Source: Brachionus manjavacas
Taxonomy: Eukaryota > Rotifera > Eurotatoria > Ploima > Brachionidae
Direction: 5' to 3'
NCBI GenBank assembly: GCA_019054805.1
Contig: JAHQIY010000012.1
Coordinates: 992,001 to 1,056,000 of the forward strand
Length of the DNA stretch: 64,000 bases
Position numbers and translations under genes: made by a program. Under the pieces are notes generated by a model. That model did not search any database, was not told where the DNA came from, and saw nothing but the letters and a program-made list of their open reading frames with translations. Positions 12,250-23,222 of this stretch are shown piece after piece (positions within the stretch are counted from its first letter, which is position 1; each line of letters starts with the position of its first letter).

Positions 12250-14750
12250 ATTGATATTAAAAAATCAATTTAATAATTCAAATGTAATTGTTCAATGTTT
12301 TGTTTTTATAAATCATCTTCTGATCTTCTTTCAAGTAGATTTTCATCAGGTTTAAAAAGTTTGTCCACCAGCTTTTCATGTATCAAAGCTTGGTGAATTT
12401 CATTAAAAAACTTTTTAGCGAAAATGGATAAAGTTATTATTTTAAATGTTAAATTTTAGACTATTTTTTTACATCTAAAAATTAAAATACAATTCAAAAA
12501 CTATCTTTAAAATTTAAATTTTTCGAGTTTTTATTTTTGAGGATCATTATTCTCCTGTAATTTTAATAGAAGATCATGAAAGCAAAAAAAATTTGATTGT
12601 TAAAATATAAAAAAATATTATATACATAAAAAATCACAGCTACATGAGTTTAGCACGAAAGTATCATAGTATTTTTTTTTATTTCTAAAAGTCTTAATTT
12701 TTCATCTTCAGAGGTTTTTGGAATTTGAACAGATAATTATCATTATTTATTTCATAGAATTACGCCAATATTGGCAATGTTTAAAAAAATTTAAAAAAAA
12801 GAAAAAATTTTTTAATGACATTTGTAAGTAAGTAATTATAGAAGTTAATTTGTGCGATAAAAGAACATCAAATAGCTAATTTAAAAAAATCAACAGATCC
12901 AAAATGTAAACTTTTTACTTCACAAAATTTCAAATAATTATATAGTTATATTTAAAAGAAATAAAATTTAAAGAAAATAGTTTAAAAAAAAAACAACTCT
13001 ATTGCATAATCATTGTATAAAAAAGTTTTTCTAATTTTTTTACATAAAAGAACCTTTAATTTAGTGGTCATTTTAAATATTAAAAATTAAAAAATTTAAT
13101 ATTTTAATAAAGAAGCTAATGTTGAGGCATCTAATCTGAGATTGCTTTCAGTTTTCAATTGTCATTTTTATTTAACCCTTTTTGTTTTGATTTTTTTAGG
13201 GTTCCAAACATATACGAAGCCTCTAGTCAGACTTAAAAAACAAAAAAATTACCTCATCATGTTTTCATTCCTCATACCTTTCAGGAATTCCTCCTCTTCT
13301 TAATTTTCTGGTTTTATTATATTTAGTGAAATATCTTTTCACTTCTAGCTTTCAAGAAAAGATAATATTTATTAAATGAAATTATTTATTTTATTATAAC
13401 TATTTGTACTTTTTTTTTTACTAAGATAAATAGGCTATCAATTCTTTTCTTTTAATTCGGTTTTTTTAACAATCAAAATCTAACTATCATCTGTCGATGA
13501 CTTAAAATTTAATTTAGAATAAAAATTAATCCCAAGAAACTTTGTTTTTTATGGTTTTATTTCATTTTAAGGCTTAGATCAGCATTTTCCTTATTTTCCT
13601 TATTGAGCAAACTTCTTAACTAATGTCTTAATTTTCCACTTGCAAAGCCTCTTTTCTAATCCATCTTACTTTTTAAATTTTTTTTATTAATGAGAAAAAA
13701 ATTGGATTTTCAATTTTAAAAAAAATAGAAAATTTGAAAAAAAAAGCTTCTAATTATTGTAACGAATTAGAGGTATTTTTGATTGACTTCTTAAAAATGT
13801 CCAAATATTATCACTCTCATAGAAATAGTAGAATAATTTAATAAAAGAAAATTGAGTTAAAACTAACAATCTTTAAAAATAAGTAATAGAAATATTAATT
13901 TCAAGAGATTAAATAATTTATTTGATACAGATTTTTATTATTTTTTTAATATGAAAAGTTAATAAGATTTTTAAAACCTTGAGATCCGTATTTCTATTTT
14001 GTTTATTTTTTTATTTTTTTGACCAGGTGAAATTTTAGTACAAAAAAAAAGTGATATAATTTTTTTTCTAATTGTAAAAAAAATGGTACTCCAAATAGTG
14101 CAAAATTGGACAAATTTGTACAAACGATGCTCTGGAAAAACTCTGGAAATTTATGAAAAATGAATAAAACAATTGATTAAAAAAATGCAATAAATTGCAG
14201 AATTTTTGCAGATCTAAGAATTCGTTTTTAAAAATCAGCACAATATTGTACCGTTTACAGAATCACTTTTGTACTTTTAGAAAAAAATTTAAACTCTCTA
14301 GCTTTTTTTACTAGGATTACACGTTGCCATTTTTTATAATTTTTCAGGGATTGTGAAGTTTTTTTCAAATCGATCATTTTAATTCAGAAACATCTAAATA
14401 TCTTTTTTACTTTTATACTATAATTTACTTCTATAAAATTCTTAATGCTTAAGCAACTCTGCTTAATCTGAAAAATCCGTCTGCAAAGCAATTGCACAGT
14501 TTAATATAACACTTTTTAATGAATTGCAGAGTTGCCTGCCTTAAAATCCACCAAGTCCTTGGTCTATGTTTTCGTATTTAGATTTTTTTAAACTTTTTAT
14601 AATGGTGAGTTTTTTGAGTTAAAAAATTGTAGGATATTTAAAAGATGGTTTTTTATTCGGTTAATATTCGAGTGATTCTTCAAGTTAAATTTTTTCTTGA
14701 TGGCCTCATAACTAGTTCCTTTGTCTAATTCATCTAATATTTTAAAATTA
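12250..14750. other. AT-rich non-coding stretch
   Basis: No gene was recognised. A short inverted pair (GCAACTCTGC near 14452 and GCAGAGTTGC near 14525) is the only structure I noticed. Confidence 0.45.
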
Positions 14751-14769
14751 AAAAAAAATTATTATATTT

Positions 14770-15060
14770 GTTTTATTTGAATTTTACGTAAAATATTGTA
14801 AATTTACGTAAATTAATAAAAGTAAAAAAATGTAAATTTACTATAATTATATAAAATTATGTAAAAAAATGTCCAAAAAATTGAAATAATTTGGCACTTT
14901 TTTAAAAAAAATGTGAATTTTTTATTTTAAAAATTCTGAAAAAAAAAATTACCTTTATTTTATTAATTTACGTAAATTTTGGTAAAATGTAATCAATTCA
15001 ATGGTAAAAATTAGTAAAAAATTGTAAAACGTCAAAATTACATTAAACATTTAAAAAAGG
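14770..15060. repeat. TTTACGTAAA-rich inverted repeat patch
   Basis: The word AATTTACGTAAATTAATAAAA at about 14802-14822 is inverted at about 14956-14977. Other GTAAA/TTTAC words lie around both arms. The composition resembles the ends of the elements at 626-4714, 34182-34838 and 58340-59511, so this may be a decayed internal-deletion product of that family. No coding sequence is present. Confidence 0.35.
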
Positions 15061-15319
15061 TTAAAATTGAAAATATAAAATAATAATTTTAATTAATTTA
15101 AATTAAAATCTAGGTATTAATTAAAGTAACAGAAAATCAAGGAGGTTGGTCAAACAACTAAAAAGTATTAAAACTATTTTACTATTTTTTTTAACGCAAA
15201 AATGTAGATAGAAAATTTTTTTCAATTTAATTTCAATTCAATTTTTTTTTATTTATTAAGATTAATAAAATTTAAAAAATTTCATAAAATTATATAGCTT
15301 TAAAAAAAAAAGGGCTGGG

Positions 15320-15960
15320 AGACAATTAATTTTTCTGCGATAATGCTGAGGCTATTCTCTTTCATAATTAGTGTTCGGAAGCTCAAGAAATTATCATTGT
15401 CTTGATAACATATGGTGCGTTAACAGCAACCCAGGATTTTACTCGTTATTTCTAGTTTTACAAGTCAAAAACTAGGTCTAATGATCCAACTGATACTTTT
15501 GCGTAACAGTTCATCAAATTCTCTTAAAAATGGTCGGTGGTCGGAAGTTTTTAGATTACATAAGCCATTTCATAAGCACTAAAAGAAAAAAATTATTATT
15601 TTTTCTGAGTTTTGTCTTTTATTGTTTTTTTTTTATTATTTTATATTTTGTAGTGTGGATTAACTTGGTTATGATATTAAAGGGTAAGTTTGTACAACTT
15701 GTCTAAGGCATCTGAAGAGTGGCTTTTTGAGTTGGCTTAGGAACTCCTTTACAGAATAATCCTTCGATTATTTGAGGAGCAATTTAGTAAAATGGGACAA
15801 GATCTTTTATTCGGGGGTTTACTCTAAGAGCTCTAGTATCCAAACGATCTCGATTCAATTCTAAAAGCTTGTGGAGTTAATAAATTAGTTAGTATGGAAG
15901 GTTTATGTTTATTGCGAGGAAAGTGCAGGCCGTTTTAGTCAACAGACGTACATGTGTGTT
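15320..15960 (+). pseudogene. Decayed coding-like stretch, unidentified
   Basis: This stretch is less AT-rich than its surroundings. From about 15699 one plus-strand frame reads LSKASEEWLFELA, then LLYRIILRLFEEQFSKMGQD, then LDSILKACGVNKLVSMEGLC, interrupted by four stops (TAG, TAA, TAG, TAG). A second coding-looking segment at about 15372-15470 reads CSEAQEIIIVLITYGALTA. The composition and hydrophobic/charged periodicity look protein-like, but I recognise no family. It is best described as the remains of a host gene or transposon ORF. Confidence 0.25.
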
Positions 15961-17040
15961 AAATTGAAAGTGCGCCAACTCAAAAATATTTTCAAATTTC
16001 CTTAACATCTACTTTGCAAAAAATATTGCAATTAAAAAAATTGAATTGCACAACAAACTTAACTTTATTTCTTTTTTAATTAAAAAAAGACTAGCGTCTC
16101 GTTACTTGCATATACTCAGTATTTTTGGCAAGTTAATGTATAAGACCGTTTTGGAAAATCTTTTACTTTTTTCTTTCTCATCAGATAATTCGGCAGTTTT
16201 TGAAAAAGAAAAATAAATATGGTTAAATAACTGAATTTTACCCATTAATGTTTTTCGAGTATTTATGTGCATCAAGAGCAGTAATTGATCAATTGAGAAT
16301 TTTTGAATTGATCCCTCCAGACTGAGCTGTCTAAAATAGACACAACCTAACATTTTGAATTCGAGAGGTTATAATAGATCAATTTAACAAAATGAAAATA
16401 ATTATGTACAATGACGTCATTATGATTAACTTAACTTGAACAAGATAATCAGCTTAATTGGGTTGGCTATGCATTATCGGCATATTTTTAAGATTCTCCT
16501 TAATTAAATTTTATCTAAACAGATTCCAATTAGCTGACTAATCTTTTTTTATTTTTGAAGCCAAATTTAATTACAAATTTATAAACTAAGAAGCTCTTAA
16601 ATGTTAGAGCGCATCGATCTAGTCTATTTTTGAAATCAGCTTAATTACGATGTTCTGATTAGAAACAAAGTCACTCAAAATTTCAATCATGCTTAAGCTT
16701 TTTAAAGGATTTGTAAGACATATTTTTTGATTATTTCGATTAAATAAGCCAAGAAGTGAACATTTCCTGCAAGAACATCCAAAGAGTATGGTTAATTGAA
16801 GGAAGCTTCTAAGGAAGATTAATAAATTCTTACAAACGTTACAGTTAATTATAGATAAAAATTATAAAACAAAACTATACACTTTTTTATTTTATTTTTA
16901 AATATTGTTAACTATTTGTTTAGGTATCCAAAAAACTTGACAAATCAACCTCAAGTTAGGCGGGTCTATTGTGATAGGCGACCAGTTTTGGTTGAAGTTT
17001 TAGAATAATTTAGCTATAAAATTTTTTTAACCCTTTTCAC
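15961..17040. other. Non-coding stretch with one unassigned small frame
   Basis: A minus-strand frame of 83 codons lies at 16353-16102 but shows no recognisable domain, signal peptide or repeat, so I do not call it a gene. The rest is AT-rich and featureless. Confidence 0.35.
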
Positions 17041-17580
17041 TCGAAATAATCATCACATGCATGAAATATGAAATTTTTTTATTTTTGTCTAATTTACTCG
17101 CAATTTAATTCTATTTAATTTCTTTTTTTATAAAATCGTTAGACTGAAAAGAAGTGCAGTGCCCATTCTTCACAACCTGAGGGTTACCCTCAAACTTTTA
17201 ATTAATAATAATAATAATAATCATCGCATGCAGGACACTTCACTGAGATTCTCTTTAAAAGGCATGAAAAACCGAACTTTTGAAGTCAGTTCTATTTAGG
17301 AACCGGTATCAGAGTAATACAAAGAAGATTTTTGAAAGTTCAATTTTCGAGCTCTGTAACATGAGTTTGGAACTAGACCAAATCCCAAAATCCTGGTAAA
17401 TAGCAAATATAACTATGATACTCAAGAAATCTTCTCCGACTCAAGATCCTAATAACTATCGTCCAATTAGTATGACAAGTTGCCTTGGCAAGTTACTTGA
17501 ACGTATTATTTACACTAGAATATATAGTTTTCTTGAGAACAATAAATTACGAGATAAATGGCTCTCCACATTTAAAAAAC
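17041..17580 (+). pseudogene. Jockey-like LINE reverse transcriptase, 5' half
   Basis: In one plus-strand frame, 17340-17565 encodes FELCNMSLELDQIPKSW, a stop, then IANITMILKKSSPTQDPNNY and RPISMTSCLGKLLERIIYTR. These match the start of the reverse transcriptase domain of Jockey/CR1-type LINEs (FPxxWKxAxIxPIxKKG, NYRPIS, K.LE.I). The stop at 17397 replaces a residue usually occupied by Lys. The frame is lost after DKW near 17565. Motif A of a related reverse transcriptase reappears at about 18640, so the LINE appears split by the MITE and other sequence between. A 153-bp LINE tail is inserted near its left end. Confidence 0.75.
17062..17214 (+). mobile_element. Very short LINE 3'-end insertion with target duplication
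   Basis: The segment ends with a hairpin, GAGGGTTACCCTC, followed by AAACTTTTAATTAATAATAATAAT. That is the same layout (hairpin plus AT-repeat tail) as other LINE 3' ends here. It is flanked by AATAATCATCACATGCA (17045-17061) and AATAATCATCGCATGCA (about 17215-17231), a 17-bp direct repeat with one difference, as expected of a target-site duplication. It lies inside the older LINE fragment. Confidence 0.6.
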
Positions 17581-18054
17581 TTTTCACCACAAACCTAAAA
17601 CTTTTGAACACTATTTTTTTGTGGTGAAAAAAAAATTAATAAATTTGCTATAAAATAAATCCAAATGGTGTTTAAAGAATTATATTTAAAAAAAATCAAA
17701 TTGAAATCTATTTGGTTTAATTTTTTGTGTTTGAATTAGAAAATGTTTCCAATGTTGAAATAACATTGAAAAAGTGCTATGTTTCAAATATTTTTTCAAA
17801 AAAAAAATAATTTTAAATTTAAATTTTGACTTTGAGTTTGTGATATGATGATCCTTAAAGATAATATTTGTAGTTTAAAAAAATATCCACGCTCTGTTTG
17901 CCATTCTTCAAAAATTGAAAAATTTACAATTATGGACACCTATGGTGCTATTTATTGCTGTTCACCATAGTTCACTTAAGTTAAATAAGTGAACTATGGT
18001 TCACCTAACCGTCTAGGCCCAGTTTTCTAACGATTGAAAATTAACTTTAATCTG

Positions 18055-18168
18055 AATGAATTATTCATCTTTATTTTTTATTTTATATTATTTAACTTTA
18101 TTTATAGTATTTTCATTTGTTTTTATTCTGAAGGAGCATTTGCTCGGTAAAAATGAATAACTGAATTG
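18055..18168 (+). mobile_element. LINE 3'-tail remnant inside the MITE
   Basis: CTGAAGGAGCATTTGCTCGG at about 18130-18150 is close to the 3' hairpins at 58018 (CTGAAGGAGCTTTAGCTCGG) and 63540 (CTGAAGGAGTTCTAGCTCTG). It is followed by an A-rich run with AATGAATAA, and the preceding ~70 bp is T-rich like the other 3' UTRs. It is probably the end of a 5'-truncated LINE. Confidence 0.45.
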
Positions 18169-18234
18169 TTTAAAATTTAAAAAAGAATTTTCAATATTTT
18201 TTCCAAATTTCCAAACAAAAATTTCGCCCATTTA

Positions 18235-18372
18235 CAACACTTAGTTAATCACTTTTACTGCCGAGGTTACCATTGATAATTATTATTAAAATCCATAAAA
18301 ACGCTGTGTAGGCTATGAAAATTAAAAAAAAGAAAAAAGGTAGCATAAAAGTGGAAGAAATTTTCATTTAAT
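18235..18372. repeat. 138-bp repeat, copy 1
   Basis: It starts CAACACTTAGTTAATCAC and ends with TTTTCATTTAAT. It is almost identical to 19194-19331; the one difference I noticed is in AGCATAAAAGTGG versus AGCATACAAGTGG. The spacing is 959 bp. There is no coding potential. This copy lies inside the MITE at 17713-18547, so the second copy may be a fragment of another MITE copy or a local duplication. Confidence 0.8.
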
Positions 18373-18609
18373 TTTCAATTAAACTCTTTCACCAAAGAGT
18401 TTAATTTCAAATATGAAAATGCTTGCAATATTGACTTAAAATTGTTATTTGTTTTGAAGCAGAAAAATAAATTTGAAACATCGCACTTTTTCAATGTTAT
18501 TTCAACATTGGATACATTTTGTAATTCAAACACAAAAAATTAAACCATTTTAAGGATAATCTTTATTTTCTTATTCAAAAAGTTGTAGAGCCGATTAATA
18601 GAAAGAAAA

Positions 18610-18800
18610 AAAACATTATTGACATTTTTGACATATGACATTTTTGAAGCTTTTGATAGAGTTTGGCACGATGGACTAGTTACAAGCTAATTAATTTGAA
18701 TCTACCTCTTTATCTTATTAATTGGATAAGATCGATCGAAATTTTGGAATACCGAAACGGAATGCATTAAAATAAACGAAATAGGATAAAATTTGGAAGT
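18610..18800 (+). pseudogene. Jockey-like LINE reverse transcriptase motif A block
   Basis: Around 18638-18700 the plus strand encodes EAFDRVWHDGLVTS followed, with frame breaks, by a stretch like NLPLYLINWI and CIKINE. This corresponds to motif A of the LINE reverse transcriptase (DxxxAFDxVWHxGL) and the segment after it. The first Asp of the motif has become Tyr. It is probably the continuation of the LINE at 17041-17580 beyond the MITE. Confidence 0.65.
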
Positions 18801-19193
18801 TTTTCTGAAAAAAGGAAACAAATATTTATTAAAAAATATAAAAAATTTTTCTTTATTCATTTTTCATCTTCTTTTTAACTGGCATCTTTTACTGACAGAG
18901 AGGCTTTGTGTTTTAATAAATTTTTTAAAAATCTTCTTTTTTTTAAGATTTAAAGCTCTAGTTTAGCTATTTTTAAAGCCAAATTAGCTCCAAAAATTAA
19001 ACAATTATTTGTTTTTTTAATTTTTGCAGCTTGAGTTGATTTTCATGAAATCATTAGTTACCCAATAACTGCGAATTTTTACAACCACATTGATTAATAA
19101 TACCTTGAACAGTACATTTGCATTTCACCATGCCTTGACATTCACCAGTCAATTATTAGACAAACAAGTTCTGAACCTCAGTGAGACCTTGGC

Positions 19194-19331
19194 CAACACT
19201 TAGTTAATCACTTTTACTGCCGAGGTTACCATTGATAATTATTATTAAAATCCATAAAAACGCTGTGTAGGCTATGAAAATTAAAAAAAAGAAAAAAGGT
19301 AGCATACAAGTGGAAGAAATTTTCATTTAAT
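19194..19331. repeat. 138-bp repeat, copy 2
   Basis: This is a near-identical direct copy of 18235-18372. The flanks (CTTGGC on the left, AACTTTAAAATTACAC on the right) differ from copy 1, which fixes the repeat edges. The MITE terminal repeats are not present next to this copy. Confidence 0.8.
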
Positions 19332-19339
19332 AACTTTAA

Positions 19340-19990
19340 AATTACACTATAAAAAGAAAATGATTTTTATTTCTTTTTATTTAAACTTTTACTGATAGTG
19401 AATTTTGAATGCTTACAAAAATTCAATGTTACACTTTACAATTGTTTTTGATTAAATATCAGCTTAGTATGTCAAGAATGCTTCATTTTACTATTTCACA
19501 AAATTTAAATTTGTTTTTTTTTAATTTCAAATATAAAAATCAAATTGAAATTGGTCAGGCTAAAAATTTAATTGCCAAAATTTTTAAAATTTGTATCATC
19601 AATTTGACTAACTTGATCACATTTTAGTGACCAGGAAAAAAATGGTCACCCATTCGACATAAGTCACTTGGTCATATTTTATATGACTCACCTTCTCACA
19701 TAAAAGGCAAGACCCGAATTTTAAATTATCAGAGGCTCAAAAGTAAATGAAACATCTCTATCTAACGATTTATAATTAAATCATTCCGTTTTTTTCCCGA
19801 AATATAAAATAAGAAATTATTAAGAAAATAATAATTTATTTATTAAAAAAATCCTAATAAAATAAAAATTTTAATTTATAAGAAAATTGACTACTACTAA
19901 TATTTAGGATTACTTAAATCTGTCCAAAAAATCCAAGTCTTTTCTTTGTTTTTCTTCAGTTCTAATTATACTGATCAAACTTACTTTTGC
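19340..19990. other. AT-rich stretch with a small unassigned frame
   Basis: A 72-codon plus-strand frame at 19409-19627 consists of Lys, Asn, Ile, Leu and Phe and looks like chance. Positions 19610-19710 carry GATCACATTTTAGTGACC and GGTCACC words related to the tgtgatca repeat seen elsewhere. Nothing else was recognised. Confidence 0.4.
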
Positions 19991-19999
19991 TGATTTGCC

Positions 20000-20170
20000 G
20001 TCAATTTTTGATACACGTTGTTTATTAATGCCGTTTTCGCCCATAACTTCTTTTCTTCATTCTTGATATCGGAATCTTTTAGATCTGCTGTTCTCTCAGC
20101 AACTGTACTTTCAACACGTCCTTGTTCATCTCTTTGGATTGTCTTATTCGCTCTAGATTCTAATTATTTG
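20000..20170 (-). pseudogene. Coding remnant related to 51875-52126
   Basis: On the minus strand, 20155-20129 encodes NLERIRQSK. A one-base frame change then leads into RDEQGRVESTVAERTADLKD and SDIKNEEKKLW, ending in NNVYQKLTANQQK and a stop. The frame at 52126-51875 contains NLERIRQAKRDEQDRVEKA, followed by GGLKDLDIRSKA. The two are clearly homologous over about 40 residues. I do not recognise the family. The presence of two decayed copies suggests a transposon-encoded or multicopy gene. Confidence 0.5.
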
Positions 20171-23035
20171 TAAGTGACCCTCTTAAAAAGTGATAATTTT
20201 TTCGTATATATTTTTATATTGTTTTCAATATAAGCAAAAACACATTTGCTCATTCGAAATACACTGTAAGCATTTAGAGTAAAAATTTTACATACATGTA
20301 GAGTTACCAACTTTAGAGTAACATTTAAAAGTTTTTAATTCAAACTAATATTTTGTATTTTACTGTAGAGTAAAAATTTTTTTAACTCAAATACAATTTT
20401 TTGTTCTCATCCGAAAATATTTTTTACTTTTATCTAAAATTTTTTATGTTCTAATTTAAAAAGGTTTTTAGTGTAAACTATGGAACAATTTGTACTTAGG
20501 TACTAAAATAAAGCCTTTTTTCGCTGAACAAAAATATTTTTAAAAACACAAGAATTAATTTAAACTTTTTCAATAACTCATTTTTTACATCTTACTTATT
20601 TCTATTTAAATTTATTTATTTTCAATGGGTTAATCGTTAAAATTCAATTTTTTAATTTAAGTAAAGTTTTATCAAATAATTTTAGTAAGTTGTTTTCTAA
20701 TAAGAATAAAATTCTAGAAAAAACAGCTAGAATAAAAACCAACTAATTTTTAAAAAATAAAAAATAAGATTTTTTCTAAAAATAGACCATATTTCTGCTT
20801 TTTATTAATTTTATTTTACTAAAATTATCATTATTTTAAATTAAAAAAATCAACTATTAAGAAGTTTTTTTTCTTTATTTGTATAACAAAAAACTACAAT
20901 GATTTTGTACTAAAATTTAATTAAAAAATGAACTAAAATTTGCGACTAAAATGTTACTAAATTCTAAAATATAATTTATTTTATAGCAAAATTCAAATGA
21001 GAATGAAAAAAAAAAATTATTTGATTTAAAGTAAAATTCGATTTAATCAAAATAAAAGAACTCGTTTACTTTTATGTAATATAGAGTATAAATGTTATAA
21101 TATAAAATTTTTGTCATTTAATAAAATTTTAAATTAAGCACTTTATTTTCAAGAGAAAAAAAGCTATTTTGAAAAAAAATTTTTAATTAGAAAAAATCAA
21201 AGATATAGATTTATTTCGCCATTTTTGAGATTTCAATTATTTGAGTTTTGATCATATGATTATGATCATGAATTTAAAATTTTCATGAATATTTATTTAA
21301 TTCTGACACCTTAATAAAGTAATTCGAAAGATAAATTCTAAAATTAAGCTTAAGAAAATTTCAAATTTTCAAGTTTTTTATCCTGTTATGACTTAAAAAA
21401 ACATCATATTTTAAATAATTCAAATTTTTTAATTTAATATTATGATCCAAAAAAAAAAACAACAAAAATAAAATTTTTCATAAAATTAATTTTTTTTTCT
21501 CAAATAAAAATTAAGACCGGTGGGTCATGTAAATGATCAGCCCCGAAAATTCAAGTTGTCATTTACTTTCATTCTCTGAAAAGTGAAATAAAACTAATTG
21601 TTTATTTATCCTTTCTTGTGACACCTAGTACCTAGTCACAGTTTAGTTCAAGTGACGACTTAGTTCAGTAAACCGTTTAAGTTTCAAATAAAAATGTTCT
21701 GCATACTTCAAAAGTATGCAAAACCCTGCAAAATAATTAAAGCTCCTACAACATTGGATGGGCCCATTTGAAGAAATTTTGCAAACTTTGATATTACGTC
21801 AAACAAATTTGTTTAATTATTCAACGCTGACTTATTTTGATAAAAAAATGAAGAAATGAAGAAATCACTTAATTGAACATTATAATTGCAAGTGCAACTA
21901 TAAATTGCCTTAAAATCTTAGACAATATTTGCCCAGAAAATTGGTTATATTAAACTCTTAAAAAGTACACTTCAATAATCAGTTCTACCAGCTAAAAAAT
22001 CGTCACAGATTTGCTAGTGAAAACAACTAGAAAAAAAACATTCTTTTAGGGTTTCTTGGAAAAAAGACTTAGAAGAAAATTTTAGAGTCGTGAGTAAATT
22101 ATAAAGTATTAGCCCGATTTTTACGAAATGTCATTAAATATAAAAATTCGTTAATATTGTTGAAAATCACACAAAATTTGCATTTTTTTTAATTTTCAGT
22201 AGTCCACAATTTAGACATTTCAGTATTAAAACGAGTGTTCAAAAAAGAATGCTCAAAAGTTTGAGATTTTAAAAAATTATGTTCCGATAGACTAAATTTA
22301 ACCAAATTTTGAAGATTTATTTTGTATCATCTAATAATTAAAAAAATATAAAAAACTAGTTGTTACAATTTTTATAAACAGAAATAGGCTATCTGGAACA
22401 CCTTTGCCTAAAAATGACAAAAGTTCTTTGATGTTTTTATAGTAAATATAAATGTTTATTAGTTCATTTTAAAGAGAAAAAAAAACAGATTAAATTGAGC
22501 CCGTGATCATTTTTTTACGATTTTTTGAGCAAAAGTTATTTTAAAAAAAAACATTAAAATTTGACTTTTTGAATTTCTTCAAAAATATTAACAATATGCT
22601 TTTTGCCATATCTTACGAAAGGAATGTCCAAATGATTTCAAATTTTAAATTAATAAATAATAATAATAAGCTTTTTATTAAGCTTTAATTTAATACAATT
22701 TTTGAATAGCTTTATCAGTATTATATAAAAAACTTAAAAAATAACACTCGTCTCTTCCGAATAGATTAAATGCTCAATAAAATTACCAATTTTTGAAGTT
22801 TAAAATTTTGAGACATACATTGTAACATGGGACCCTATTTCTATAAATGTCTTTTTAATTTTCCTTACATTTAATTTTAGAAAAATAGAGAAGAAAAATT
22901 TTGTTTGATATTTGCTTATCATCTTTAAGGTGAATTTTAAGCTCAAAAATTCTGGAGCAATTAGTGAGATTTAAAAAAATTTTAAGTTTGATTTCGAGTG
23001 CTTTTTGCCACGAAAATGATCTAATTAGACTGCCA
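20171..23035. other. AT-rich non-coding stretch
   Basis: No gene or transposon domain was recognised. A minus-strand frame of 76 codons (23085-22855) overlaps the foldback at 23041 and shows no domain. Confidence 0.45.
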
Positions 23036-23040
23036 ACTAA

Positions 23041-23217
23041 GTTTAAGATAAGGATACAAACAAAAGAAATCTTAGTGTCTGTCACTAAACAAGCTGGTGA
23101 TGTTTAATGGACTGCATTCATGGGGTAAACGGGTAAATAGGGCTTCATCCCATTTAAGATCACCAGATTGTTTAGTGACAGACACTACGCTTCTTTTATT
23201 TGTATCCTTAACTTAAA
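23041..23217. repeat. Foldback repeat with ~70-bp arms
   Basis: The left arm (23041-23110) contains AAGGATACAAACAAAAG, GTGTCTGTCACTAAACAA and TGGTGATG. The right arm (23150-23217) is its inverse: ATCACCA, TTGTTTAGTGACAGACAC and CTTTTATTTGTATCCTT. The spacer is about 40 bp and contains GGTAAACGGGTAAATAGGG. The arms match well with scattered mismatches. It is probably a MITE-like foldback, and open frames running through each arm are not genes. Confidence 0.7.
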
Positions 23218-23222
23218 ATTAG

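Larger units (their letters stand above)
17713..18547. mobile_element. MITE with ~78-bp terminal inverted repeats
   Basis: The left arm (17713-17790) contains TTTAATTTTTTGTGTTTGAA and CCAATGTTGAAATAACATTG, then AAAAGTGC. The right arm (18470-18547) is its reverse complement with only a few differences. The ~680-bp interior has no ORF. It contains a palindrome around 17967-18011 (TTCACCATAGTTCACTTA and its inverse), a LINE-tail-like hairpin at 18128-18150 and one copy of a 138-bp repeat (18235-18372). It separates two parts of a Jockey-like LINE, so it probably inserted into that LINE. I could not define a target-site duplication. Confidence 0.65.

Noticed and set aside
15699-15960. Reassigned TAA/TAG codons (alternative genetic code)
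   Set aside because: The intact GPCR and the transposon frames read well in the standard code, so the stops here are better explained by decay.
16102-16353. 83-codon minus-strand frame
   Set aside because: No recognisable domain, signal peptide or homologous copy. The length is possible by chance and the flanks show no gene signals.
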